Shown in pieces: positions 40,201-50,071 of a DNA stretch of 64,000 bases. The first letter of the stretch is position 1. Every line of letters starts with the position of its first letter. The notes beneath the pieces were generated by a model, which was not told the DNA's origin, ran no database searches, and saw nothing but the letters and a program-made list of their open reading frames with translations. A program made the position numbers and the translations under genes. Source of the DNA: Moringa oleifera (lineage: Eukaryota; Streptophyta; Magnoliopsida; Brassicales; Moringaceae); assembly GCA_021397835.1 (NCBI GenBank), contig JAJFZO010000229.1, forward strand, positions 7,627,872 through 7,691,871, given 5' to 3'.

Positions 40201-43200
40201 ACCCTTACTATGACACCTTAAACCATCTTAGTCCCTAAACCTTGAACTTTAATAGTGAGCCCTGAACCATGAACATAAAACTTGCATCCTTAACCTTCAA
40301 CCCTAAACCAATAACCTAAACTTTAAATTTTAATTTCTTGACCTTAGATCCTAGAGCATTGGCTCACGACCTTAACCATTAGTCTTAACAGTGAACCTTA
40401 AACCTAGACTTAGTACCCTTAACGATCACCCTAGACCTTGGACCTTAGATCTTTAAGCTTCGACCTTTGACTTTTAACCTTCACCCATAGAACTTTCCTC
40501 AAAGACCTCAAACTTTAGTGATAACTCAACTATTTATAATGCATTTATAATATAAGTTGTTTCTGAATTTTGAGAGCTTCGTTGATGGTTTTTGGACTTT
40601 TTATAAATTACTTATTGAAAGATTAGATTATGAAAGGTAAATGGAAGTGTTATGGGAGAAAACAAATCTATTTGAAATGCTTTAGGAAACTTTTACAGCA
40701 CTTTGCATTTTACTAATTATTTTCTATATATTTTACATAGTTTATGTTTTGCTCATTGGTGTTTTGCCCCAAACCATTCTTCTTTGACATCTTGTAGACC
40801 TTTCATTATTTTGGAAGCCAAATTAGGTATCGGTACATACTATTTAAAAAATTGGTGACAACTTCAACTTTATTTTTGGTGATTTCCAAAGAGATGAATT
40901 TCCACCATTTTCATACTAGAGGTTTTCAATAGTGAAACGCCGACTATGGCACTGTAGACCACCTTAGTCCTTGAACTCTGAACTTGAACCATAAGCCATA
41001 AAGAGTGAACCTAAAAACTTGCATTCTTAACCTCAAATTTTAATTTCTTGACCTTAGACCTTAAACCTAAGGACTCAGAACCCTAAACCATGGACAAAGG
41101 ACTCTAAACCATTGATCCTTCAGTTTGGACCTTATAGCCTTAACCTTGAACCCTAAACCTTTGACTTGGACCTTAAACTTTAACCTCAGACCTTGGACCT
41201 CAAACATTTAACCCTATATCTTAGTCTTTTGATCCTAAACCCTTCATAATAGACCTAAAACCTTATCGATGACTCAACTATTTATATTATAGTTCTTTAG
41301 TATTTTTTGAATTTTAACAGCTTCCTCAAAGCATTTTTCTATTTTTTTTATGTCGTTTATGGCAAGATTGGACGATGAAACATAAGTAGAAGCATTAAAG
41401 GAAAAGATAGATCTGTTTGAGCAGTTTTGGCCAACTTTGACATTGCTTTGTATTTCGCTAATAACTCCCTCTTCTAAACTCCAAGTTCCTAAACTGTGAA
41501 CTTGAGCCATAAAATTTGAACACAAAATCATGCAGACCTTTAACTCTATGCCTTTCCTCATAAACATAGGACGCATTTGATAACTCAACTATTTATAGTG
41601 CATTTTTATTTTTATTTTTTGAATTTTGAGAGCTTCTTTGATGCTTTTTGGTATCTTTTTTAAGTTTTCCATTGCAAGATTGGGTGAAAATAGACAAGCG
41701 AAAGCATTGAGCGAAAAAATAGATCTGTTTGAGTAGTTTTTGTCAACTTTGGCACCACTTTGTATTTTTCTAATGACTAGCTCTTTCGACGTGTAGTTGG
41801 CATCATGTAACTTATAAAATCTAAATCTTCAAGTGATTACCTTTTGTGAGAACTTAAATTTAGTGATTTTAATTTCATGTTTTTAATCCTTCGAAAGGAG
41901 CTTTCCTCCTTGAAAGTTACTCTAAAAAGAGCTTGCATTAAGACACAAGCTACCCTATACTCTTCCTTGAAACCTCTTTATTCTTTTTTTAGAATACAGT
42001 TGGTCTCATTGATGCACCCTTAATATATAATATTAATTTCCAGCTATACTCTTCATTCAATTATTCAAGTTTTTTGAGCCATTGAATCTCTCGAATTGCC
42101 TTTCGAAAAAAGTTTCAAATAGTTTCAAGTACTCAACTCCAAATCCAATAAGAGCTTATGAAAGATCTTCCAATACTAATATCTTTTTTTCCTTCCATTC
42201 TTTTGCTTTCAAGATTGTTCCTATGCAATCATGAAACTGCAATCTCGCACATGCCTCTCTCCTTTCGTCTAACCTCGTCAAAGATCTTTTAGACACTGTC
42301 ATAAAGCAGCCCTTTTTAATCATAATTTTGAATCTCTTTCCAAGGAAAAGCTCAACCTAGTTACTTTATATTTTCGTGTCTATTAATTTTACAATTTTTT
42401 GAAGCTAAATTTATTCAGTAACATTCATGAGATCACCCTCCACAAGATTCAGCATTTAGCTTTTTCTATCACTTTCTTTATTTTATGTAAAACCTCCTTA
42501 AAAAAGCCCTATTGGTCATGAGAATGTGGTTTTATTTATGATGGAAGATATAATTGACATTTTCATTCTCTCTTACCATAATGCTGTATGGTTTATGCTT
42601 TACTCTTAGCACATTGCTTCAATCCGTATTCAAAGAAATACATTTTCTCCTTTTTCACATTAAAAGTTTTTTGCAGTGAAACCCTTATTATGACACCTCA
42701 AACCATCTTAGTCCCTAAACCTTGAACTTTAACTTTGAGCCCTGAACCATGAACATAAAACTTGCATCCTTAACCTTCAACCCTAAACCAATAACTTGAA
42801 CTTTAAATTTTAATTTCTTGACCTTAGACCTTAGACATAGGATCCCTTGAATTGCTTTTTTGGAAAGCATCGAATTGCTTTTTTCGAAAGCATCGAATAA
42901 TTCCAAGTACTCAATTCTACCCCATGAAATAACCCATCAATGTCTTTTTTTCTCTTTCATTCTTTTGCTATGAAGATTGTTCTTATGAAATCATAGGACT
43001 GCAATCTCCCATACTAATCTTTCTTTTCGTCCAACTTCCTTGGACGAATTTTAAAAAGTGCCTTAGAAGAACCCTATTTAATCATGATATGTGATTCTCC
43101 TTGCAAGGATAAAAGGTAACTTTTTGCTTTTATTTCTTTTAATTATATGATGTTTTAAACCCTAAAATTGGTCCCAAAATATTTATGAGATCACCCTGTA

Positions 43201-43582
43201 GGAGATTCTTTGTTCATTTCTTCGCATCTCCTCTTGGATTTTTCATAAAACAAACCTAGAGAAGCCTAGTTGGTCATGAGTATGAACTTCATTTATGTTA
43301 GAATAGCCATCTTAACAAAACCTCGGCTATGACACCTTAGGCTACCCAATTCCTCAAACCTTCAAGTTAAGCCCTAAACAATAAAGCGTGAACATGAAAA
43401 CTTGCATTCCTTAACATTGAATCCCAAGCATGTAAACCTAAAACTCTTGAGCGTGGGCCTTGCAAACTTAACTTTTGAACCCCTAAACCATAGACCTTAA
43501 TCCTTCGACCGTAACCTCATGATCATAGACCCAGAACACTATTGATAACTCAACTATTTCCAGTGAATTTAGTTAGTGTTTT

Positions 43583-44043
43583 AACCAACAAGCGTTGCTT
43601 TAAGACTCCCTAACGTTACCTCATGATCACGCCATTAGAGACATTGAAACCTAAATCGCAAGTATGAAACATAATTTAGCGGTTGAGTCTCCCTTCTGTG
43701 AGTATAGTATAAAGGAGCCATGAAAGGGGCGGTACTAGTCCGTATGGAATCCTTCTATCGGGAAACCAACACCGAGTGAGAAGCGACCAACACCAGGTAA
43801 GAGCGGCACCGTCGATCGGGTGCTCGAGACCACAGTGCACATGCATGCGGATGAGCAACGGGGAACAAACGGGTCGGGAAAAAAAGACAGGGACGGCGAG
43901 GGGCGACGAAAACGCATCGAAAGGTGTCGAAACTTCGAGAGGGCATAACTTTGTGTCCGGTGGTCGGATCGAGACGATTTTTTTTTTCTCATCGGACTGT
44001 TTTTCGCGAGGAACGCGATGGCAAACTGCCGAAGGCGGTTTGC
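43583..44043. other. Single-copy junction segment between the two satellite arrays
   Basis: This 461-bp stretch has no second copy in the window. The first satellite ends in mid-monomer just before it, and the 3.65-kb array starts at its right end. Base composition rises from AT-rich to GC- and CpG-rich. It contains a TATA-like word at about 43703-43713, a splice-donor-like CAGGTAAGAG at about 43794, and a stretch near 43936-43975 that reads like plant LTR or intergenic sequence, although no family was recognised. Frames of 127 and 132 codons overlap here on the - strand and others on +. They are in conflicting frames, have no domain, and the 132-codon one starts inside the repeat unit, so none is called a gene. 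Confidence 0.7.
44005..44017. other. Small CGCG hairpin next to the array junction
   Basis: CGCG-AGGAA-CGCG: a 4-bp perfect stem with a 5-nt loop, two bases before the larger junction hairpin. Confidence 0.4.
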
Positions 44044-44044
44044 C
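44020..44044. other. 11-bp hairpin exactly at the array junction
   Basis: GGCAAACTGCC, loop GAA, GGCGGTTTGCC: all 11 positions pair, one as a G-T wobble. The last base of the right arm is the first base shared by all repeat units. The word CAACATTTCG that follows is preceded by the 182-bp repeat in every later unit but by this hairpin in unit 1. Confidence 0.6.
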
Positions 44045-44209
44045 AACATTTCGACCCAAAAAAACACAATTTCTCTAAGATATCGAAGATTTTCGTTCTT
44101 CAGACACACTTTTGAAAATTTTGAGGTAGACATGTCGATTCTTAATCATTCAAAAAATCGATTTCAACTTCACAAAACAAAATGTCATAATGATCATTTT
44201 CGACACGTA

Positions 44210-44215
44210 AATAAA
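44210..44215 (+). terminator. AATAAA polyadenylation-type motif, unit 1
   Basis: A canonical AATAAA in AT-rich sequence followed by T-rich words, 166 bp into the unit. In later units it lies about 1.4 kb downstream of the preceding unit's TATA box. Here no TATA box of this family lies upstream. A chance match in AT-rich DNA is possible, so it is only a candidate 3'-end signal. Confidence 0.2.
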
Positions 44216-44306
44216 GATTTGATGAATTCTCATTCATGTCAAATCTTTGACATTGTATAAGTAATATTTGTTTGTGACCATAACTCAAAAGTTGAAATAT
44301 AGGTGA

Positions 44307-44364
44307 TGGTGCAAGTGGTGTTTTTTAGTTAAAAGGTTTAGTCCCTTGTCAAGGGTTCGATTCC
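44307..44364 (+). promoter_or_regulatory. tRNA-like Pol III A-box/B-box pair (SINE-head relic?), unit 1
   Basis: A box TGGTGCAAGTGG (44307-44318) fits TRGYNNARNNGG, and B box GGTTCGATTCC (44354-44364) fits GGTTCGANNCC. They are separated by 35 bp, a tRNA-like spacing. No acceptor or T-arm stem could be folded, so this is not a tRNA gene. It resembles the head of a tRNA-derived SINE. A run of six T (44321-44326) between the boxes is a Pol III stop signal and argues against a full transcript. Confidence 0.4.
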
Positions 44365-45001
44365 AAGCTCTTGACTCTTAAATACTAATTATATTGGCAT
44401 TTAAAACAACCAAGTTATTAGGCACAATAATCATAAAAATCCTTAAAAGGTTTCATTACAAATAATAGAATATTCTTTTGTTATCTTTTGTCAAAAGACA
44501 TTGTTTTTTTTTCTATAAGAATATATAGCTTCCTTGTAATAGGAATATTTAATTTTCATAATTATTAAGCCTTTGAAAATCTCTCATGGTCCTTGATTTA
44601 TCACACACCTTGCACCTAGCACATTGAAACCATTGTCATTCATTAAGCCCATTTCAGACCTAAGACCAAGACCACTCCTACTTGGGTGACCTATGCATAG
44701 GCCTGAAATTCCAAGAAGCCCATTTTCACTTAGGCCTATTTTATACCTACGCTATCCATTTGTGCTTGGGCTTCACCTAGGTCCAATACCACTATGTCTA
44801 GGTCTAGGCTCACTTGTACCTAGGCCCACTTATACCTAAAGCCTTAGCCCACTTATCCGCAAGTCTAGGCTCACTTATAATTCGGCCTCGACCTAATTTT
44901 AACCAGGCCTTGGCCCATTCACCTTGGCCCAGGCCCACAAAACCCAGCCTAGGGCCATAAACCTCAGCCCAGGCCTACTCACACCACATAGGCCCTAGCC
45001 C

Positions 45002-45089
45002 ACTCACAACTAAGGGCAGGCCCACTCACAACTAAGGGCAGGCCCACTCACAACTAAGGGCAGGCCCACTCACAACTAAGGGCAGGCCC
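45002..45089. repeat. 22-bp tandem repeat, 4 copies, unit 1
   Basis: ACTCACAACTAAGGGCAGG plus CCC, four uninterrupted copies without spacers. It sits inside the decayed GGCCCA tract and is probably a local re-amplification. Confidence 0.9.
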
Positions 45090-45262
45090 AATCAATCCTT
45101 GGGCCAAGCCCATTCAAACCCAATCCTCAGCCCATTCACACACCTAGGCCTTACCCCTGTCACACTCTACCTTAGCCCATTCACACCTTGGCCCAGGCCC
45201 ATTGACACCAAAGGCCTTAACCGGCCCATGCCCACTCAGGCACTCACAACCCTGGCCCAGGA

Positions 45263-46102
45263 CCACTCGCTTAGCTGTCCCAGGCCCACTCACTTAGCTG
45301 GCCCAAGCCCACTCGCACACCTGGGCCCAAGCCCACTCGCACCCCTGGGCCCAGACCCACTCGCACCCCTGGGCCAAGACCCACTCGCACCCCTGGGCCC
45401 AGACCCACTCGCACCCCTGGGCCAAGACCCACTCGCACTGCTAGGCCCAGACCCACTCGCACCCCTGGGCCCAGCCCTACTCTCTCCTTAGGCCCAGACC
45501 CATCCGCACCACTGGGCCCAGCCCATTTGGACAGCTGGGCCCAAACCCACTCTCACCATTGGGCCCAAACGCATCCTCACCACCCAGACCCGCTCCCACA
45601 CCTGGGCCCAGACCCACTCTCACCACTGGGCCCAGACCCATTTGCACATCTGGGCCCCCCCACTCCCTCCCCTGGCCCCAGCCCACTCGCACACCTGGGC
45701 CCAGACCCATCCGCACCTCTGGGCCCCAGCCCCACTCCCTCCCCTGGGCCTAGACCCATCCGCACCTCTGGGCCTAGACCCATCCACACCTCTGGGCCCA
45801 GCCCATTCGTACAGCTGGGCCCAGACCCACTCTCACCCTTGGGCCCAAACTCATCCGCACCACCCAGACCCACTCCCACCCCTGGGCCCAGACCCATCTG
45901 CACAGCTGGGCCCAGCCCAGTCGCACACTTGGCCCCAGACCCACTCTCACCCCTGGGCCCAGACCCATCTGCACAACTGGGCCCAGCCCAGTCGCACACT
46001 TGGCCCCAGACCCACTCTCACCCCTGGGCCCAGACCCATCTGCACAACTGGGCCCAGCCCAGTCGCACACTTGGCCCCAGACCCACTCTCACCCCTGGGC
46101 CA
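45263..46102. repeat. 24-bp / 71-bp GGCCCA minisatellite, unit 1
   Basis: The core period is 24 bp, built on ACTCGCACCCCTGGGCCCAG. Toward the right three 24-bp variants form a 71-bp repeat (AGACCCATCT at 45890, 45961 and 46032). The + strand is strongly C-rich. TGGGCC/GGCCCA words recur every 24 bp; this is the plant site II element (TGGGCY) that TCP factors bind in Arabidopsis promoters, but here it may only be a repeat word. The - strand shows four G-runs with loops of 3, 4 and 7 nt, fitting a G-quadruplex. The Pro-rich and Gly-rich frames are repeat read-through. Confidence 0.92.
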
Positions 46103-46445
46103 ACGTTTAACCACTCGCAAACACTGGCCCAATCCCAGCAGCACACTTGGGCCCAGCCCAGTCGCTCACCTAGCCCAGCCCTACTCACAACCATAGCTCT
46201 GGCCACTCACAAACCTGGGCCAAGCCCACTCAGAACCATGACCTATGCCCACTTACAACTCTGGCCCAAGCCAACTGACAACCCTGGCCCAGGCCCACTC
46301 ACAACTCTGGCCCAAGCCAACTCACAACCATGCCCCAAGCTCACTGACCACCGTAGGCCCATTCCCATTCACACCTCGGCCTAAACCTACTAACAACTTG
46401 CACCAGACCCACCACTTAGTTGGCCTAGGCCCACTCACACCTATG
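46103..46445. repeat. Decayed GGCCCA tract between minisatellite and TATA box, unit 1
   Basis: Irregular words such as GGCCCAAGCC and ACTCACAAC show that this is an older, degraded part of the same minisatellite. A matching decayed tract lies on the other side (44641-45262). It is nearly invariant between units, while the central minisatellite varies. Confidence 0.75.
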
Positions 46446-46454
46446 TATATAAAT
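46446..46454 (+). promoter_or_regulatory. TATATAAAT box, unit 1
   Basis: A good plant-type TATA box at the sharp change from C-rich to AT-rich sequence. A start site would be expected near 46475-46485, at a 24-bp imperfect palindrome (46477-46500, outer arms CAGAAAA and TTTTCTG). Upstream is the TGGGCC-rich tract. It could drive Pol II transcription through the 182-bp repeats into the next unit's AATAAA at 47864. Activity is not shown by sequence. Confidence 0.35.
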
Positions 46455-46969
46455 GGAGAATAATCATATCTACCACCAGAAAAAATTTCAGAATTTTCTG
46501 GGCACAAAATTTTTTTTAATGAATTTTTTACAGCCGAAAATTGAAAAAATCATCAAAAATAGCCCGTGAGTCGAAATGATCCCAAACTTCAGGGGCAGAC
46601 TCCTCATGAATTACACGAATTATTTGAGTCATTTCGGGACCAATTCCATGATGAAAAGACGGACAATTCACAACAATTTCGCAACTGGGCATTGCGGCCA
46701 GCAGGCTGGGGCAGCTGTGCCTCTGCCTGGCCCATGGTGCATGCTGGCTGCCCTGTCCAGCGCACCTCCAGCCACCCCATGGCAGCCCTCAGGGTCCATC
46801 AAAGCCAGGGGCCACGGCCAAGGCCAGCTTGCCCACGAAATCGACACCCACAGCACGTGCCGAGCCTCACAGCGTGCTCGCGGCTGGCTCGCGTGGGGCG
46901 CCCCTGGCAAGGCTGGCGCCGTGCCTGCTGGCCACTGCTGGGGCACCCCTGGCTCGCACGCTGGGCAGT
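46455..46969. repeat. Leader between TATA box and 182-bp repeats, unit 1
   Basis: AT-rich to about 46690, then abruptly GC-rich (46691-46969). The last part resembles a partial 182-bp repeat (ACCCCTGGCTCGCACGCTGG near 46945). Two overlapping frames begin here, at 46566 and 46576, and run open into the repeats. The AT-rich part has the feel of an LTR leader, but no LTR ends or primer-binding site were seen. Confidence 0.7.
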
Positions 46970-47697
46970 CAGTCGAGGGGCAGGGACGTGGGGGCTGGCT
47001 CGCGATGGGCGCCCGCGGCCTGCCTGGCGCGCCCACCGCTGCCGCACGCTGGGCGGGCAGCCCATGCCGTGCCTGCTGGGGGCTGCCTGGGCGAGCCACC
47101 CGCGCCCAGTCTCCGTGCGACGCGGCCCCCCTGGCTCGCACGCTGGGCAGTCAGTCGAGGGACAGGGACGTGGGGGCTGGCTCGCGATGGGCGCCCGCGG
47201 CCTGCCTGGCGCGCCCACCGCTGCCGCACGCTGGGCGGGCAGCCCATGTCATGCCTGCTGGGGGCTGCCTGGGCGAGCCACCCGCGCCCAGTCTCCGTGC
47301 GACGCGGCCCCCCTGGCTCGCACGCTGGGCAGTCAGTCGAGGGACAGGGACGTGGGGGCTGGCTCGCGATGGGCGCCCGCGGCCTGCCTGGCGCGCCCAC
47401 CGCTGCCGCACGCTGGGCGGGCAGCCCATGCCGTGCCTGCTGGGGGCTGCCTGGGCGAGCCACCCGCGCCCAGGCTCCGTGCGACGCGGCCCCCCTGGCT
47501 CGCACGCTGGGCAGTCAGTCGAGGGACAGGGACGTCGGGGCTGGCTCGCGATGGGCGCCCGCGGCCTGGCTGGCGCGCCCACCGCTGCCGCACGCTGGGC
47601 GGGCAGCCCATGCCGTGCCTGCTGGGGGCTGCCTGGGCGAGCCACCCGCGCCCATGCTCCGTGCGACGCGGCCCCCCTGGCTCGCACGCTGGGCAGT
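46970..47697. repeat. 182-bp GC-rich repeat array, 4 copies, unit 1
   Basis: Four repeats of exactly 182 bp, starting at 46970, 47152, 47334 and 47516. I count about 23 CpG per repeat. The first copy reads GTCGAGGGGCAGG and later ones GTCGAGGGACAGG. Copy 2 has CATGTCATGCC for CATGCCGTGCC, a change of the deamination type. The length is in the usual range of plant satellite monomers. Because 182 is not divisible by three, any frame shifts at each repeat, and most frames stay open on both strands only because stop codons are rare in GC-rich DNA. Confidence 0.95.
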
Positions 47698-47863
47698 CAA
47701 CATTTCGACCCAAAAAAACACAATTTCTCTAAGATATCGAAGATTTTCGTTCTTCAGACACACTTTTGAAAATTTTGAGGTAGACATGTCGATTCTTAAT
47801 CATTCAAAAAATCGATTTCAACTTCACAAAACAAAATGTCATAATGATCATTTTCGACACGTA

Positions 47864-47869
47864 AATAAA
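47864..47869 (+). terminator. AATAAA polyadenylation-type motif, unit 2
   Basis: Lies 1418 bp after the unit 1 TATA box start (46446), with the 182-bp repeats between them. Confidence 0.22.
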
Positions 47870-47960
47870 GATTTGATGAATTCTCATTCATGTCAAATCT
47901 TTGACATTGTATAAGTAATATTTGTTTGTGACCATAACTCAAAAGTTGAAATATAGGTGA

Positions 47961-48018
47961 TGGTGCAAGTGGTGTTTTTTAGTTAAAAGGTTTAGTCCCT
48001 TGTCAAGGGTTCGATTCC
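47961..48018 (+). promoter_or_regulatory. Pol III A-box/B-box pair, unit 2
   Basis: A box 47961-47972 and B box 48008-48018, unchanged from unit 1 including the six-T run between them. Confidence 0.4.
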
Positions 48019-48653
48019 AAGCTCTTGACTCTTAAATACTAATTATATTGGCATTTAAAACAACCAAGTTATTAGGCACAATAATCAAAAATCCTTAAAA
48101 GGTTTCATTACAAATAATAGAATATTCTTTTGTTATCTTTTGTCAAAAGACATTGTTTTTTTTTCTATAAGAATATATAGCTTCCTTGTAATAGGAATAT
48201 TTAATTTTCATAATTATTAAGCCTTTGAAAATCTCTCATGGTCCTTGATTTATCACACACCTTGCACCTAGCACATTGAAACCATTGTCATTCATTAAGC
48301 CCATTTCAGACCTAAGACCAAGACCACTCCTACTTGGGTGACCTATGCATAGGCCTGAAATTCCAAGAAGCCCATTTTCACTTAGGCCTATTTTATACCT
48401 ACGCTATCCATTTGTGCTTGGGCTTCACCTAGGTCCAATACCACTATGTCTAGGTCTAGGCTCACTTGTACCTAGGCCCACTTATACCTAAAGCCTTAGC
48501 CCACTTATCCGCAAGTCTAGGCTCACTTATAATTCGGCCTCGACCTAATTTTAACCAGGCCTTGGCCCATTCACCTTGGCCCAGGCCCACAAAACCCAGC
48601 CTAGGGCCATAAACCTCAGCCCAGGCCTACTCACACCACATAGGCCCTAGCCC

Positions 48654-48740
48654 ACTCACAACTAAGGGCAGGCCCACTCACAACTAAGGGCAGGCCCACT
48701 CACACTAAGGGCAGGCCCACTCACAACTAAGGGCAGGCCC
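48654..48740. repeat. 22-bp tandem repeat, 4 copies, unit 2
   Basis: The third copy has lost one A (CTCACACTAAGG), so this array is 87 bp where the others are 88. Confidence 0.88.
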
Positions 48741-48913
48741 AATCAATCCTTGGGCCAAGCCCATTCAAACCCAATCCTCAGCCCATTCACACACCTAGGC
48801 CTTACCCCTGTCACACTCTACCTTAGCCCATTCACACCTTGGCCCAGGCCCATTGACACCAAAGGCCTTAACCGGCCCATGCCCACTCAGGCACTCACAA
48901 CCCTGGCCCAGGA

Positions 48914-49719
48914 CCACTCGCTTAGCTGTCCCAGGCCCACTCACTTAGCTGGCCCAAGCCCACTCGCACACCTGGGCCCAAGCCCACTCGCACCCCTGGG
49001 CCAAGACCCACTCGCACCCCTGGGCCAAGACCCACTCGCACTGCTAGGCCCAGACCCACTCGCACCCCTGGGCCCAGCCCTACTCTCTCCTTAGGCCCAG
49101 ACCCATCCGCACCACTGGGCCCAGCCCATTTGGACAGCTGGGCCCAAACCCACTCTCACCATTGGGCCCAAACGCATCCTCACCACCCAGACCCGCTCCC
49201 ACACCTGGGCCCAGACCCACTCTCACCACTGGGCCCAGACCCATTTGCACATCTGGGCCCCCCCACTCCCTCCCCTGGCCCCAGCCCACTCGCACACCTG
49301 GGCCCAGACCCATCCGCACCTCTGGGCCCCAGCCCCACTCCCTCCCCTGGGCCTAGCCCATTCGCACAACTGGGCCCAGACCCACTCTCACCCTTGGGCC
49401 CAAACTCATCCGCACCACCCAGACCCATTCCCACCCCTGGGCCCAGACCCATCCGCACCTCTGGGCCAAGACCCATCCACACCTCTGGGCCCAGCCCATT
49501 CGCACAGCTGGGCCCAGACCCACTCTCACCCTTGGGCCCAAACTCATCCGCACCACCCAGACCCACTCTGGGCCCAGACCCATCTGCACAGCTGGCTGGG
49601 CAGCCCAGTCGCACACTTGGCCCCAGACCCACTCTCACCCCTGGGCCCAGACCCATCTGCACAACTGGGCCCAGCCCAGTCGCACACTTGGCCCCAGACC
49701 CACTCTCACCCCTGGGCCA
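48914..49719. repeat. 24-bp / 71-bp GGCCCA minisatellite, unit 2 (short haplotype)
   Basis: About 806 bp. Two 24-bp copies fewer than unit 1 in the left part (a 114-codon instead of 130-codon read-through frame). The middle has the GGGCCTAGCCCATTCGCAC arrangement that recurs only in unit 5. A private scar with CAGCTGGCTGGGCAGCCC lies near 49590. Confidence 0.9.
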
Positions 49720-50062
49720 ACGTTTAACCACTCGCAAACACTGGCCCAATCCCAGCAGCACACTTGGGCCCAGCCCAGTCGCTCACCTAGCCCAGCCCTA
49801 CTCACAACCATAGCTCTGGCCACTCACAAACCTGGGCCAAGCCCACTCAGAACCATGACCTATGCCCACTTACAACTCTGGCCCAAGCCAACTGACAACC
49901 CTGGCCCAGGCCCACTCACAACTCTGGCCCAAGCCAACTCACAACCATGCCCCAAGCTCACTGACCACCGTAGGCCCATTCCCATTCACACCTCGGCCTA
50001 AACCTACTAACAACTTGCACCAGACCCACCACTTAGTTGGCCTAGGCCCACTCACACCTATG

Positions 50063-50071
50063 TATATAAAT
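50063..50071 (+). promoter_or_regulatory. TATATAAAT box, unit 2
   Basis: Same context as in unit 1; the next AATAAA is at 51481. Confidence 0.35.

Larger units (their letters stand above)
33685..43582. repeat. Diverged right flank of the AT-rich satellite array
   Basis: No gene seen. Monomer anchors lie at about 34097, 34967, 35209, 35546, 37348, 39385, 40520, 41268, 41579 and 43544. The intervals are about 870, 242, 337, 1802, 2037, 1135, 748, 311 and 1965 bp. Several match HOR monomers in size and order (868, 326, 1516 with its lost 335 bp restored, 770 then 326), so this is an older and partly deleted version of the same multimer. Telomere-like tracts occur at about 33740-34096, 36985-37347, 39085-39384, 40215-40519, 40965-41267 and 43330-43543. 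Frames of up to 104 codons are not conserved between monomers. The satellite stops in mid-monomer at about 43582. Confidence 0.85.
44044..44640. repeat. AT-rich segment of the composite unit (unit 1 copy)
   Basis: About 600 bp of AT-rich sequence, almost identical in all six units. It contains an AATAAA motif, the Pol III-like boxes, a 9-base poly-T (44504-44512) and the 2-bp indel that alternates between units. Frames of 63-80 codons at its start run in from the GC-rich side and are not supported as genes. Confidence 0.9.
44044..47697. repeat. Composite unit 1 (3654 bp, type A)
   Basis: Type A at the alternating markers: ATCATAAAAATCC near 44431, CAGTCTCCG in the first 182-bp repeat, and GCCTGGCTGG in the last. 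A private C gives GTCATTTCGGG near 46631, where the other units read TTTTGGG. It is the only unit preceded by non-repeat sequence. Confidence 0.96.

Noticed and set aside
43676..44133. Frames of 127, 132 and 100 codons at the array junction
   Set aside because: They overlap in different frames and strands, lack motifs, and part of them lies in the repeat unit.
44307..44364. tRNA gene
   Set aside because: Only the A and B boxes fit. The T stem and acceptor stem do not pair, and a six-T run lies between the boxes.
44680..44700. 5S rRNA internal control region (GGGTGACCT word)
   Set aside because: Only nine bases match, and no other part of 5S rRNA is present.
45002..45089. CRISPR-like array
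   Set aside because: The 22-bp repeats are directly adjacent with no spacers, in eukaryotic satellite DNA.
45099..46384. Proline-rich (+ strand) and glycine-rich (- strand) frames of up to 304 codons, resembling cell-wall or collagen-like proteins
   Set aside because: They are read-through of the 24-bp and 71-bp minisatellite. The 71-bp period shifts frame, unit 4 has a 2-bp insertion, and the frames overlap each other on both strands.
46446..46969. LTR of a retrotransposon
   Set aside because: The TATA box and AT-rich leader are suggestive, but no TG...CA ends, primer-binding site, polypurine tract, target duplication or gag-pol sequence was found.
46566..47914. Overlapping 361-397-codon open frames on + and 126-178-codon frames on - in unit 1 and their copies in units 2-5
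   Set aside because: Several frames on both strands are open at once because the 182-bp repeat is GC-rich and poor in stops. Frame and tail change with repeat number and small indels, and no domain is recognisable.
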